The notes under the pieces: generated by a model
The model's input: the letters and a program-made list of their open reading frames with translations, nothing else
Databases searched by the model: none
Told to the model about the DNA's origin: nothing
In this document: positions 18,536-26,615 of the stretch, piece after piece
Position numbering within the stretch: position 1 is the stretch's first letter
Layout: every line of letters starts with the position of its first letter
Source of the DNA: Maribacter litoralis
GTDB taxonomy: Bacteria; Bacteroidota; Bacteroidia; Flavobacteriales; Flavobacteriaceae
NCBI RefSeq assembly: GCF_003075045.1
Contig: NZ_QCZD01000006.1
Coordinates: forward strand, 99,883-163,882
DNA length: 64,000 bases
Reading direction: 5' to 3'
Position numbers and translations under genes: made by a program

Positions 18536-19191
18536 AGTTTAGTAGAAATCCATTTTTGTAGCGAATAAAAATTTTGCGGTGCTACACCATGCCCAGCGGG
18601 AAATTCTTCAAAAACATGTTTTATATTTAATTTCTCTAATAATAAAGGAGCTTTTCGTGCCCATTCTATTGGGATAACCTGATCCATGTCTCCATGAGAA
18701 CAATAAAAGTTAAGATGTTCAAAATTGTTCTCTTTATAGGTTTCTACGAGAATATTTTCATTGATATAACCACTTAAAGCAATAATGTTATTAACCTTTT
18801 CGGGGTATGACAAAGCCACGGCATAACTAAGTATGGTACCTTGACTAAACCCTAAAAGGCTCACATTGTTTTCATCTAAGCCATAGGTAGAACAAGCTTC
18901 ATCAATAAAGCTTTTTATTTTATCACGAGATTCAATGGCTTGATCGTCATCGCTCCATTTTCCTTTGTCATTATCAAAATTTATGGCATACCATGCATAA
19001 CCGTAGGGTTGTAAAACGTAAGGTGCGCGCACGGATATTATACATAATTCCTCAGGTAATTCAGACGCAAAAGAGAATAAATCTTCTTCATTGCTACCGT
19101 AACCGTGCAGCATAAAAAGTACTGGTGGTTTTTTATCGGTAAGGCTAGAAGGTCTAATAATGTGTTCTAAAGATAGGGGAGCTGTTGTCAT
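18532..19191 (-). CDS. Alpha/beta hydrolase, phospholipase/carboxylesterase family
   Basis: A 219-aa cytosolic esterase of the Abhydrolase_2 family (YpfH/EstB-like). The nucleophile elbow is GFSQGTILS (about residue 115), the oxyanion region is FMLHGYGSNEEDLF, and the catalytic Asp and His lie in SHGDMDQVIP and FPAGHGVAPQN. It hydrolyses short acyl esters; the natural substrate is unknown. It lies 4 bp downstream of the membrane protein at 19,196, in a minus-strand operon with the dihydroorotase-like gene. Confidence 0.9.
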   Translation of the reverse strand: MTTAPLSLEHIIRPSSLTDKKPPVLFMLHGYGSNEEDLFSFASELPEELCIISVRAPYVLQPYGYAWYAINFDNDKGKWSDDDQAIESRDKIKSFIDEACSTYGLDENNVSLLGFSQGTILSYAVALSYPEKVNNIIALSGYINENILVETYKENNFEHLNFYCSHGDMDQVIPIEWARKAPLLLEKLNIKHVFEEFPAGHGVAPQNFYSLQKWISTKL

Positions 19192-19195
19192 GATA

Positions 19196-19525
19196 TTAAT
19201 TGATAAAAGTGAACCATTTTTGGAAATAGGGGCCCAAAACGGGAACCGATTGTTCTTTGTTTGCCAATGCGCCTATAAAGCCATAAAACCAAAGTACAAT
19301 ATAGAATATGTAAAGACCATAAAAGCCATAAACATTTCCCCATTGCGCATTTAATAGAGCAAAAGCAATAAAAATTAGGTGAAGTCCGAAAGCTTGTCTT
19401 GTATGAAACCGAGCAAATTTGTGCTGTGGTTCGGCATTCATAGAAAGGGCAATTAAAGCCCCTACAATTGTTAGGTAGGCTACAATAGCCGTAGTTTTCC
19501 CAGGTATGTTAGAATTTTTTTCCAC
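19196..19525 (-). CDS. Small polytopic membrane protein (DUF4870/Tic20-like)
   Basis: A 109-aa protein with three hydrophobic segments (TTAIVAYLTIVGALIALSM, FGLHLIFIAFALL, YGLYIFYIVLWFYGFIGAL) joined by a short loop with FARFHTRQAF. The layout (membrane helix, HxRQAF-type loop, helices) is that of DUF4870/Tic20-like proteins of unknown role. It lies 3 bp downstream of the dihydroorotase-like gene and 4 bp before the esterase. Confidence 0.75.
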   Translation of the reverse strand: MEKNSNIPGKTTAIVAYLTIVGALIALSMNAEPQHKFARFHTRQAFGLHLIFIAFALLNAQWGNVYGFYGLYIFYIVLWFYGFIGALANKEQSVPVLGPYFQKWFTFIN

Positions 19526-19528
19526 TAC

Positions 19529-20788
19529 TTATGCATTTAATACTAATTGGTTATTTGCAATGGCGCCTACTACTTTTCCTTTCATTTGTTTGCCGATTGC
19601 GATGGAGTTTTTACTAGAACTAAAAATGTGATCTTTTGAAAATTCGTAAGTATCATTTACTGTAAAAAGCGAAAGATTCGCTTTTTGACCCACTTCCAAT
19701 AGTGGTTCTTCCATGCCAAAGATAGAGCGACCTTTTGTTAGTATTGCAATGGTCTCTTCTACATTGAATAATTCATTAAGCATACCAAAAGCACTTTCTA
19801 AACCAATGGTACCAAAATCGGCATTATCGAACTCCACATGTTTTAGTTCAACATTCAAAGGGGTATGGTCTGTGGTAACTAAATCTATTGTTCCGTTTGC
19901 AACACCTTTTTGTAAAGCTTTTATATCTGCTGAAGTTCTAAGTGGCGGTAATACTTTATATTGTGTGTCAAAATCTTCTAGGTCACTATCGGTTATCACA
20001 AGGTTATGTGCTGCAACACTACAGGTTACTTGTAAACCTTTCTTCTTTGCATCAGCAATAAGCTTTACTGATTTGGCAGTGGAAATCGTTGGTATAAAAA
20101 GTTTGCCGCCAGTATATTCCAACACGAATAAATCTCTTGCAATCTGTAATTCTTCCGCTAAAGCCGGTATTCCTTTTAAACCTAATTTGGTACTTGTAAT
20201 TCCTTCGTTTACGATACCTTTTCCGGAAATACTTTTATCCAGCGGAAACGAAAATACCATTCCGTCAAAATTTTGAGCATATTGCAAGGCTATCTTTAAC
20301 ATGTTGGCATTTGCCAAAGAATGCTTGTAATCGTAAAATCCTAAAGCTCCTGCATTTTTCATATCATAAAGTTCGGCAAGAACCTCTCCTTCACCGCCCA
20401 CAGTTAAATTTCCTAAAGGATGCAAGGTTGTCAATTGGTCTTTTCCTGCATTTTTTAAGTATACTATATCTGAAGCTGAATCTGGTGTTGGGTGGCTACT
20501 GGTATTTAAGACCACATCTGTAAATCCGCTTTTTGCAGCCGTTTGTAGTCCGTTTTCAATAGTTTCCCTTTCTTCATAACCTGGTTCGCCAAAACTTACA
20601 CCGCTATCGAACCAGCCTAAAGAAACATGTAGGTTTTTTATATCGATTACCTTGATTTTTCCAGTAGGTTCAATTTGGTTCTCTATAGCCTCAATGACCC
20701 CGTTCTTAATGAGAATGTCTCTCTTTTTTAAATGAAGATCTGTAGTGTTCCCATTTATTATAGTAACTGATTTTAAGAGTGCATTCAT
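19529..20788 (-). CDS. Dihydroorotase-like protein lacking metal ligands
   Basis: A 419-aa amidohydrolase-fold protein of normal dihydroorotase length. Overall features are kept: LKNAGKDQLTTLHPLGNLT, TTDHTPLNVE and FGMLNEL. The first metal site is not. Active enzymes read DxHxHxREPG, while this one reads FDSGVSFGEPG (about residues 60-70), losing both histidines and the substrate-binding arginine. The STA motif lacks its preceding histidines (FIPTISTAKS). Known non-catalytic dihydroorotases act as structural partners of aspartate transcarbamoylase, which is the likely role. A real dihydroorotase should be encoded elsewhere. It heads a tight minus-strand cluster with the small membrane protein and the esterase. 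Confidence 0.88.
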   Translation of the reverse strand: MNALLKSVTIINGNTTDLHLKKRDILIKNGVIEAIENQIEPTGKIKVIDIKNLHVSLGWFDSGVSFGEPGYEERETIENGLQTAAKSGFTDVVLNTSSHPTPDSASDIVYLKNAGKDQLTTLHPLGNLTVGGEGEVLAELYDMKNAGALGFYDYKHSLANANMLKIALQYAQNFDGMVFSFPLDKSISGKGIVNEGITSTKLGLKGIPALAEELQIARDLFVLEYTGGKLFIPTISTAKSVKLIADAKKKGLQVTCSVAAHNLVITDSDLEDFDTQYKVLPPLRTSADIKALQKGVANGTIDLVTTDHTPLNVELKHVEFDNADFGTIGLESAFGMLNELFNVEETIAILTKGRSIFGMEEPLLEVGQKANLSLFTVNDTYEFSKDHIFSSSKNSIAIGKQMKGKVVGAIANNQLVLNA

Positions 20789-20814
20789 AGGGTTATGGGT
20801 AGTTCGTTATTAGC

Positions 20815-22728
20815 TTATTTTAAGAATCTTTGAAGTGCCGTTTCAATCAAAACAAATGCCAGTGCTAAAATAGCAAACCATTTCCAAAACTCGTTTATGG
20901 CGTTGTTTTTTTGACTTTCTAAAAAGAAATTCGACAATGATGTATTACTGTTTTCTGGAAGTGCTGCATAAAGTAACTCACTTTCCTTTCTGTTGTCATT
21001 AAAGCTGATATGCCTTAGAATTTTTTTATTATGCATTATTTTATAAATGCCCGCATCTGTAGGATTGTCCATAAAATTAATCTGTACTTTTTTAGGAAGC
21101 ACACGTTGTTGCGGAATAAACTCATTGTTTTCGTTTGATATTTTTATAATATCATCTTGTTGCAATGTAATTGGTACCTCCACCTCTGTGTTATTACCAA
21201 TGCTGGTATATAAAGGAGGGAGCTTTAAACTGTTCATGCCCATGTTATAAAAGACGGGAACAATTAGCGGGGAGTTTTTAAAATTAGAGTTATCATTATT
21301 TAACGCTGCAGAAAAGAAATACGAACCATCGTTGCCAATTATAAAAGGGTCTTTATTTTGAAATTCAATAGCTATTGGTGCCTTAGTATTGATCTTAAAA
21401 TGCCCACTTGCTTTTGGAAACTGAAAATTGGTTACCTGTTTTTCAAAAACATTTGTAAATAGGGAATGTGCCGTTATAACGTTGGAAATTGCTGCTTCTT
21501 GAGCAATGGTATTGCTGTATTGGCTATTGTAATAAGATGTTGCTAAGGTATTGTATGAATTGGTGTCGCCATTGGTTGCCGGTATTAAAACAAAACTTCC
21601 ACCATTTTTACTTAAAGTGTTTATTGCTGTAACCAGTGAACTTGGTAAGTTTTCAATTTCATTGAGTATTACTAAATCTTGATTTTCGATACTACTATAA
21701 TTCAACTGACTTAATGAACTTGTAGAAAAATTGAATTCATCATCGGTGTAAATACGCTTTAAAAAGTCGGCAGAAGAATTACCGATTGCCAACACATTAA
21801 TTTTCGACTTTTCGTCAATATTAAAGTAGAACTGGTTGTCATAGTCCAACCCTGTATCGGTAATGGCTACTTTACCCAAAAGAATATCTTTAGCGTTGAT
21901 GGTAAAACTTACTTCAGCCTTTTTTCCATTATTGAACTTGGCGGCAGTTTTGGCAATAAGTTTATCATCGTTAAATAAGGAAACGGGTATTGTTTCATCT
22001 TCCGTATTTGTACTCAATTGTGCTATTAACTCTATGTTCTCATTTGTTCGATCGCCTATGAAAACAGAGTCAATTGAGGTGTTTTTAATTTGAGAATTAA
22101 TTGGTTTAATAAACTCAATGTTGATATTCTCTAAAGTATCTATTTCAGTAGGATTGCCCATGCGCTGTTGAAAATCCGATATGAGAACAAGGTTCTTTTG
22201 TGATGCATTGTTTTTGGAAAAGAAAGTATTTCCTTTTAAAACAATTTCGTTAATATCTAGTTGTTCAGAAGAAACGGTAAGATTCAGCAGTTCGTTTTGA
22301 ATATCACTCACTACTACATTCTTAAAGACCTGTTTATTGGTAAATAGTGTAAATCGTTTGTCTTTTGGTATATATTTAATAAAATCTTGAATGGTGTTAT
22401 TAAAGAGATTGCTGCCTTCCACTTGTCCATTCATACTATATGAATCGTCTAAATAAAATACCGTTTCCTTTTCTTGAAGTGCGGTACTATTGGCAATAAA
22501 GGGCTGGGCAAAGGCGATTACCAAAGCTGCCAATAACCCCATTCTGGCAAATAACAATAGCCATTTTTTTAATGAGCTACTCTTTCTAGATTCAGAAACT
22601 ACTAGTTTTAAGAATTTTACATTGGTAAATGGTGTTTTCTTAAAACGGCGTAATTGAAATAAATGAATTAATATAGGAATAAGTAGTAGTAAAAGACCCC
22701 AAAGAAGTTCTGGATATTTAAATTGCAT
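20815..22728 (-). CDS. BatA-like membrane protein with vWA-like domain
   Basis: A 637-aa protein. Residues 1-80 form the aerotolerance-regulator N-terminal unit (FKYPELLWGLLLLLIPILIH with LRRFKKTPFTNVKFL, then a second helix LLLFARMGLLAALVIAFAQP). The domain after it starts FYLDDSYSMNGQ, a MIDAS-like DxSxS as in von Willebrand A folds. A long periplasmic region of beta-sandwich type follows. A C-terminal helix at about 612-632 (FWKWFAILALAFVLIETALQ) gives three anchors. The family occurs next to MoxR/Bat genes, absent here. It lies 26 bp upstream of the dihydroorotase-like gene on the same strand. Confidence 0.85.
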   Translation of the reverse strand: MQFKYPELLWGLLLLLIPILIHLFQLRRFKKTPFTNVKFLKLVVSESRKSSSLKKWLLLFARMGLLAALVIAFAQPFIANSTALQEKETVFYLDDSYSMNGQVEGSNLFNNTIQDFIKYIPKDKRFTLFTNKQVFKNVVVSDIQNELLNLTVSSEQLDINEIVLKGNTFFSKNNASQKNLVLISDFQQRMGNPTEIDTLENINIEFIKPINSQIKNTSIDSVFIGDRTNENIELIAQLSTNTEDETIPVSLFNDDKLIAKTAAKFNNGKKAEVSFTINAKDILLGKVAITDTGLDYDNQFYFNIDEKSKINVLAIGNSSADFLKRIYTDDEFNFSTSSLSQLNYSSIENQDLVILNEIENLPSSLVTAINTLSKNGGSFVLIPATNGDTNSYNTLATSYYNSQYSNTIAQEAAISNVITAHSLFTNVFEKQVTNFQFPKASGHFKINTKAPIAIEFQNKDPFIIGNDGSYFFSAALNNDNSNFKNSPLIVPVFYNMGMNSLKLPPLYTSIGNNTEVEVPITLQQDDIIKISNENNEFIPQQRVLPKKVQINFMDNPTDAGIYKIMHNKKILRHISFNDNRKESELLYAALPENSNTSLSNFFLESQKNNAINEFWKWFAILALAFVLIETALQRFLK

Positions 22729-22810
22729 TCCTAATTTTGATTAGGTCAAAGATAATTATTTTGAATTTAGAAGTTTGTGAGAATACAACTATTATTTTTT
22801 GAAACTGAGA

Positions 22811-23818
22811 TTAGCAAAAGAAGTAGTAATCTATTGCAGGTTTTAGATTCAATTTTTGAAAAAAGGATTTGATCTGCACTTGTTCTTCTTCATTGGCAAC
22901 GGTTATTATTGTTTTGGAATGGTCAAGGTTCTTCAATGCGGAATAGTGTAGCAACTTAACACCATAAATATCTTTCCCTATTTTCTTTTGGTTATCGCAG
23001 ACCCAATGAAATGGAATGTCTTTTTCCACTAAAGAACTTGCTATTGTCTTCCCTTTTTTACCTGCTCCCCAAACCACTAACTTGTGAGTTGGTTGCAGTT
23101 CAAGTTTCAAGAAATAATACAGTTTTATATCCAAAAAATAATTTTGTGCGTAGTGCTCGCTGGTGCGCGATGTTCTATGGTCATAATCTCGCCAATAGTG
23201 TAGGGTAGTAGTACAAGGTATGCATTGCAGCCCTTTTTCATAAAAACGAAAAGCCAGATCATAATCTTCTGGATAACGGTCTGGATTGAATGCATCGCAT
23301 GCTTCAAAGTCAGCTCTGTGAACCATCCAGCAGGGAGAGGGAATTACACATTCTTTGTATGTCTCATTAAAATTGTCTCCGCTAGCTGTCAATTTGTTCA
23401 GCCACTTTTCATAACGGTCGTAGCCATCATTGACACCCTTTTCAGAAAAGTACTTTACTTTACCAACGGCAAGATGACCTTTTCCTTTTTGTATTAATGA
23501 GGTAACCATTGTTTCAATACGGTCTTTGGTCATATGGTCATCGGCATCCATTCTGGTAATATATTCGCCTTTGCTATGTTGATAAGCTTTTCTGAGAGCC
23601 GTTATGATGCCAGATTCATCATTGGAATATATTTTAAATCGAGCATCTTTGGTTGCAAAAGTATTGGCAATGGCTAAACTATTATCACTAGAATGATCGT
23701 TGATAGCAATAACTTCCCAATTTTTATAGGTCTGATTTTGTATGGAATTCAGGCATTCTTCAAAATATTCATCAACATCTTTAAAGGGAATAACAATACT
23801 TACAAGGGGATTTACCAT
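22811..23818 (-). CDS. Glycosyltransferase family 2 with C-terminal Rossmann-like extension
   Basis: A 335-aa GT-A enzyme. Residues 5-110 hold the nucleotide-sugar site (VSIVIPFKDVDEYFEECLNS, INDHSSDNS) and the metal motif MDADDH. From about 240 a second small domain begins with KLVVWGAGKKGKTIASSLVE, a GxGxxG dinucleotide-type loop, followed by CDNQKKIGKDIYGVKLL. This resembles the Rossmann module attached to some surface-polysaccharide GT2 enzymes. The acceptor is unknown. It stands alone, facing the tRNA gene. Confidence 0.87.
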   Translation of the reverse strand: MVNPLVSIVIPFKDVDEYFEECLNSIQNQTYKNWEVIAINDHSSDNSLAIANTFATKDARFKIYSNDESGIITALRKAYQHSKGEYITRMDADDHMTKDRIETMVTSLIQKGKGHLAVGKVKYFSEKGVNDGYDRYEKWLNKLTASGDNFNETYKECVIPSPCWMVHRADFEACDAFNPDRYPEDYDLAFRFYEKGLQCIPCTTTLHYWRDYDHRTSRTSEHYAQNYFLDIKLYYFLKLELQPTHKLVVWGAGKKGKTIASSLVEKDIPFHWVCDNQKKIGKDIYGVKLLHYSALKNLDHSKTIITVANEEEQVQIKSFFQKLNLKPAIDYYFFC

Positions 23819-23933
23819 GGCGGAAAGGTAATAAATAACTGAAATTCAATCTTTTCATTTGTCTGAAAAATAGACAGAAATAAAGAGATGAAAAATAATT
23901 AAGAAAAGGCTTTATTAGATAAGAAAACCTTTA

Positions 23934-23941
23934 TATATTTG
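23934..23941 (+). promoter_or_regulatory. Candidate -7 box of the tRNA-Ser gene
   Basis: TATATTTG matches TAnnTTTG and ends 35 bases before the tRNA. The -33 region has only TTT near 23,911-23,913. Confidence 0.45.
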
Positions 23942-23976
23942 CACCCGCATTCAGGGAATACCTGATGAGGCACTCA

Positions 23977-24061
23977 GGAGAAATGGCAGAGTGGTCGAAT
24001 GCGGCAGTCTTGAAAACTGTTGAGGGTCACACCTCCGGGGGTTCGAATCCCTCTTTCTCCG
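23977..24061 (+). tRNA. tRNA-Ser(UGA)
   Basis: An 85-nt class II tRNA. The acceptor stem GGAGAAA (23,977-23,983) pairs with TTTCTCC (24,054-24,060), with a G discriminator. The anticodon loop CTTGAAAA gives UGA. A long variable arm (TTGAGGGTCACACCTCC) marks serine. The T loop is GGTTCGAATCC. CCA is not encoded. The gene lies directly upstream of a tyrosine recombinase gene and is the probable attachment site of the mobile element. Confidence 0.97.
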
Positions 24062-24084
24062 CGAAAAGTCCTTTAAAAGGCACC

Positions 24085-24118
24085 AAAAACCCTGTAAATC
24101 GTTGATTTACAGGGTTTT
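24085..24118 (+). terminator. Terminator after tRNA-Ser
   Basis: AAACCCTGTAAAT pairs with ATTTACAGGGTTT around a short loop, followed by T residues. It may also belong to the attachment region, since it lies between tRNA and integrase. Confidence 0.8.
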
Positions 24119-24299
24119 TCATTTTTATTGATTTCATTTAATATCAAATAATATCATTCTAAAAGGGGCTAATTCGGTGGAGGTTGAGTAAATCCAAAAA
24201 GGTCCACCAGATATTCATAAATAACTGATAATAAGTTTCTTACAATAATTATTAATTGTGATTTTTTGATTAAATTAAAGCAAATTTAAGCTCAAAATT

Positions 24300-25511
24300 A
24301 TGTCACGTCCACTTTCCCTTCTATTTTTCATCAAAAAAAGTAAAGTAAATTCTGCAGGTAAGACTACGATTTTCCTGAGAATAACACTTGACAGCCGTCG
24401 GTCAGAATTTAGCGTCCACCGAAAAGTCCACCTTGACTTGTGGAACTCTCGAACCCAACTAGTGATGGGAAACTCTGCTGATGCTCAAGAAATCAATAGA
24501 CATTTAAGCGATATAAAAAATAGAATTTATTCGATTCAGAGGAATTTTGAACAGGACAAAGCTTCTTATTCCGCTTCTGATATGCGCGATGTACTATTGG
24601 GCAAGGACAAAATAAAAAAAATGCTCCTAGAAATATTCCAGGAACATAATGATGAAGTCGAAAGTCTTATAGGCAAGGGTTTCTCCCCTGGTACAGCGGA
24701 ACGCTATCGCACCTGTAAAAAACACGTCACGGAATATATTAGGAAGAAGTACAAGAAAAATGATATTCCGGTCCAAGATGTGGACCACAAGTTCATTACA
24801 GGCTTCGAATACTACCTTAAAATGACCCGTAAGTGTGCGCATAACTCCGCAATTAAATATATTACCAATTTTAAAAAAATCATTCGCATAGCTTATGCGA
24901 ATGATTGGATCGATAAAGACCCTTTTGTAAATTGGAAGGGAAAGCTGAAAATTGTTGAGCGTGAATTTTTAACCGAAGGGGAGATTCAACGTATTATCGA
25001 TTTAAAATTTAAGATAAAACGCTTAGATCAAGTACGAGACATCTTTGTCTTTTGTTGTTTCACAGGCCTAGCCTATGCAGATGTTAAGAAACTGACCAAT
25101 GCCGATATCGTAATAGGTTCAGACGGCGAGAAATGGATTAAAACCAGACGGACCAAAACCGATACTAGAAGTAATATTCCTATCTTACCCATTGCCCTGG
25201 CTATCATTGAAAAATACGAAGATGATGAGCTTTTGAAAGAAAAAGATTTGGTTCTGCCCGTACTGAGCAATCAAAAAATGAATTCGTATATTAAAGAAAT
25301 TGCAGATTGCTGTGGTATTGTGAAGAACTTGACTTTCCACTTAGCCAGGCACACCTTTGCAACAACGGTGACGCTTACAAATGGGGTTCCTATAGAATCC
25401 GTTAGTAAAATGCTCGGTCATACGAATTTGCGAACCACGCAACATTACGCCAAGATTTTGGATATGAAAGTAGGAAAAGACATGGCAGTTTTAAGAAATA
25501 AGTTTATGTAA
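24300..25511 (+). CDS. Tyrosine recombinase/integrase of a Bacteroidota mobile element
   Basis: A 403-aa site-specific integrase with an Arm-type N-terminal domain (residues 1-100), a SAM-like core-binding domain (about 115-215) and a catalytic domain. Visible catalytic residues are HLARH (His-x-x-Arg), GHTNLRTTQHY (His and the Tyr nucleophile at about 386) and a Lys in KTRRTKT. The position of the first catalytic Arg is alanine (FTGLAYADV rather than TGLR), as is known for IntDOT-type recombinases, which lack that Arg. It is placed 238 bp after tRNA-Ser and reads away from it, the usual layout of an element integrated at a tRNA 3' end. Confidence 0.93.
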   Translation: MSRPLSLLFFIKKSKVNSAGKTTIFLRITLDSRRSEFSVHRKVHLDLWNSRTQLVMGNSADAQEINRHLSDIKNRIYSIQRNFEQDKASYSASDMRDVLLGKDKIKKMLLEIFQEHNDEVESLIGKGFSPGTAERYRTCKKHVTEYIRKKYKKNDIPVQDVDHKFITGFEYYLKMTRKCAHNSAIKYITNFKKIIRIAYANDWIDKDPFVNWKGKLKIVEREFLTEGEIQRIIDLKFKIKRLDQVRDIFVFCCFTGLAYADVKKLTNADIVIGSDGEKWIKTRRTKTDTRSNIPILPIALAIIEKYEDDELLKEKDLVLPVLSNQKMNSYIKEIADCCGIVKNLTFHLARHTFATTVTLTNGVPIESVSKMLGHTNLRTTQHYAKILDMKVGKDMAVLRNKFM

Positions 25512-25515
25512 ATCT

Positions 25516-26202
25516 TTAAAGTTGGTCTTCAAAATTTCTTTCAACCCTACTCTGAAGTTTTTTTAGATAGCCAGAAATTGGCGTGGTCAATTCTTGTTTA
25601 CCTTCAATACCCTTCTCTACAAACTTTTTAGCTTGCGCTTTCCAGTTTTTGATGTTTAGACCTCCTCGTAGTTTCCAATTTTTTGATTCATAGTAGGCAT
25701 AGAATTTTCTACCTTCCGTTTCCTGCCAATTATTCTCTCTAAAAAAAATTAAAACAGCCCGGCCATTTTTTGGTCTTTCCAGTTTATTTAAGTTTTCTTT
25801 TGTTTTATGTTTAAAAGAAGGTACCAGATTTTGGCCAGGTTCCGGTACGCTGCTGGCCAAATTTTGACGTGGAAGTGTCCCAGAGGTTGTACCACTACTT
25901 GTCCCGAAAATGGGAAGCCTTACTCTTGAGCCCCTTGCCGGATGAAAGGAGGGAAAGTAAACTAGATATCCCCAGTCGTTCAAATCCTTCAGATAATTGT
26001 GGTAAGTCGTTTTTGATTTGAACTTTGCCCTTTTCATTATGGCTGTCCTATTTATGGTCAAGGTCTTTTTAAAGTACTCCCTGTTCCATTTCTGGAAGAA
26101 CGCCAGGTACAAGGTAATGTGCCCTTGTTTGACCCTATCGTCCTCGTTTAATTTTTCGAAGACGGCATTCAGGTGAGCGATGTAGTTCACTTTTTCCATC
26201 AC
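25516..26202 (-). CDS. HTH/DnaD-like protein of mobilisable element
   Basis: A 228-aa protein. The N-terminal half is like the replication or regulatory HTH proteins found beside integrases in Bacteroidota elements (LYLAFFQKWNREYFKKTLTI, INRTAIMKRAKFKSKTTYHN, LKDLNDWGYLVYFPS). A Ser/Gly/Thr-rich linker follows (about 100-130). The tail KNGRAVLIFFRENNWQETEG with LNIKNWKAQAKKFVEKG resembles the C-terminal part of DnaD-like proteins. It may bind the element origin or control excision. Its start overlaps the stop of the BfmA/BtgA-like gene by 4 bases, so the two are one operon, convergent with the integrase. Confidence 0.65.
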   Translation of the reverse strand: MMEKVNYIAHLNAVFEKLNEDDRVKQGHITLYLAFFQKWNREYFKKTLTINRTAIMKRAKFKSKTTYHNYLKDLNDWGYLVYFPSFHPARGSRVRLPIFGTSSGTTSGTLPRQNLASSVPEPGQNLVPSFKHKTKENLNKLERPKNGRAVLIFFRENNWQETEGRKFYAYYESKNWKLRGGLNIKNWKAQAKKFVEKGIEGKQELTTPISGYLKKLQSRVERNFEDQL

Positions 26203-26615
26203 ATTCCCGTGATTTTGTTATCGTTATTTCTTTCTTGGTACCGTACCTGCTTTTTTTCTTTGAAGTACTTTTTCTCTACCATCATTGGCTTTTTGACCGG
26301 TTCGGTTTGTTCAAAGAGGGCATACAGCATTGCCGCCGTAGGTTTGGTCTGGGATTTTTCGATATCCTTCAGTATCGCGATCATTCCGTTCATGCGTTTC
26401 TTTATCAGCAAAGAAATCCTGTTTTCCAAGGTCTCCATCCGTGGTCCTAAATTCTCTGTCGGTGAAATTCCATTTTCTTCAAAAAAGTCCATCATCAGGA
26501 GTAATGTCATCGACTGGGACCTTGATAACATTTTACTAAATTTTCTAAAATGACCGGCTACTGAACTTTTAATCTTTAGTGTTTCAAATTCTTCTTTTTC
26601 ATATCCCTTATCCAT
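26199..26615 (-). CDS. BfmA/BtgA-family mobilisation protein
   Basis: A 138-aa basic protein. The segment FETLKIKSSVAGHFRKFSKM followed by SRSQSMTLLLMMDFFEENGI is a ribbon-helix-helix-like N-terminal module as in BfmA/BtgA mobilisation proteins, which bind the transfer origin and help the relaxase. The C-terminus is strongly basic (KKYFKEKKQVRYQER). In intact elements a relaxase gene (BtgB/MobB type) follows; none is found here, so the element looks decayed. It is coupled to the HTH/DnaD-like gene. Confidence 0.75.
   Translation of the reverse strand: MDKGYEKEEFETLKIKSSVAGHFRKFSKMLSRSQSMTLLLMMDFFEENGISPTENLGPRMETLENRISLLIKKRMNGMIAILKDIEKSQTKPTAAMLYALFEQTEPVKKPMMVEKKYFKEKKQVRYQERNNDNKITGM

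Noticed and set aside
26173..26553. A 126-aa plus-strand frame opposite the BfmA/BtgA-like gene
   Set aside because: It is a shadow of the minus-strand gene, which has the family pattern and a coupled downstream gene.
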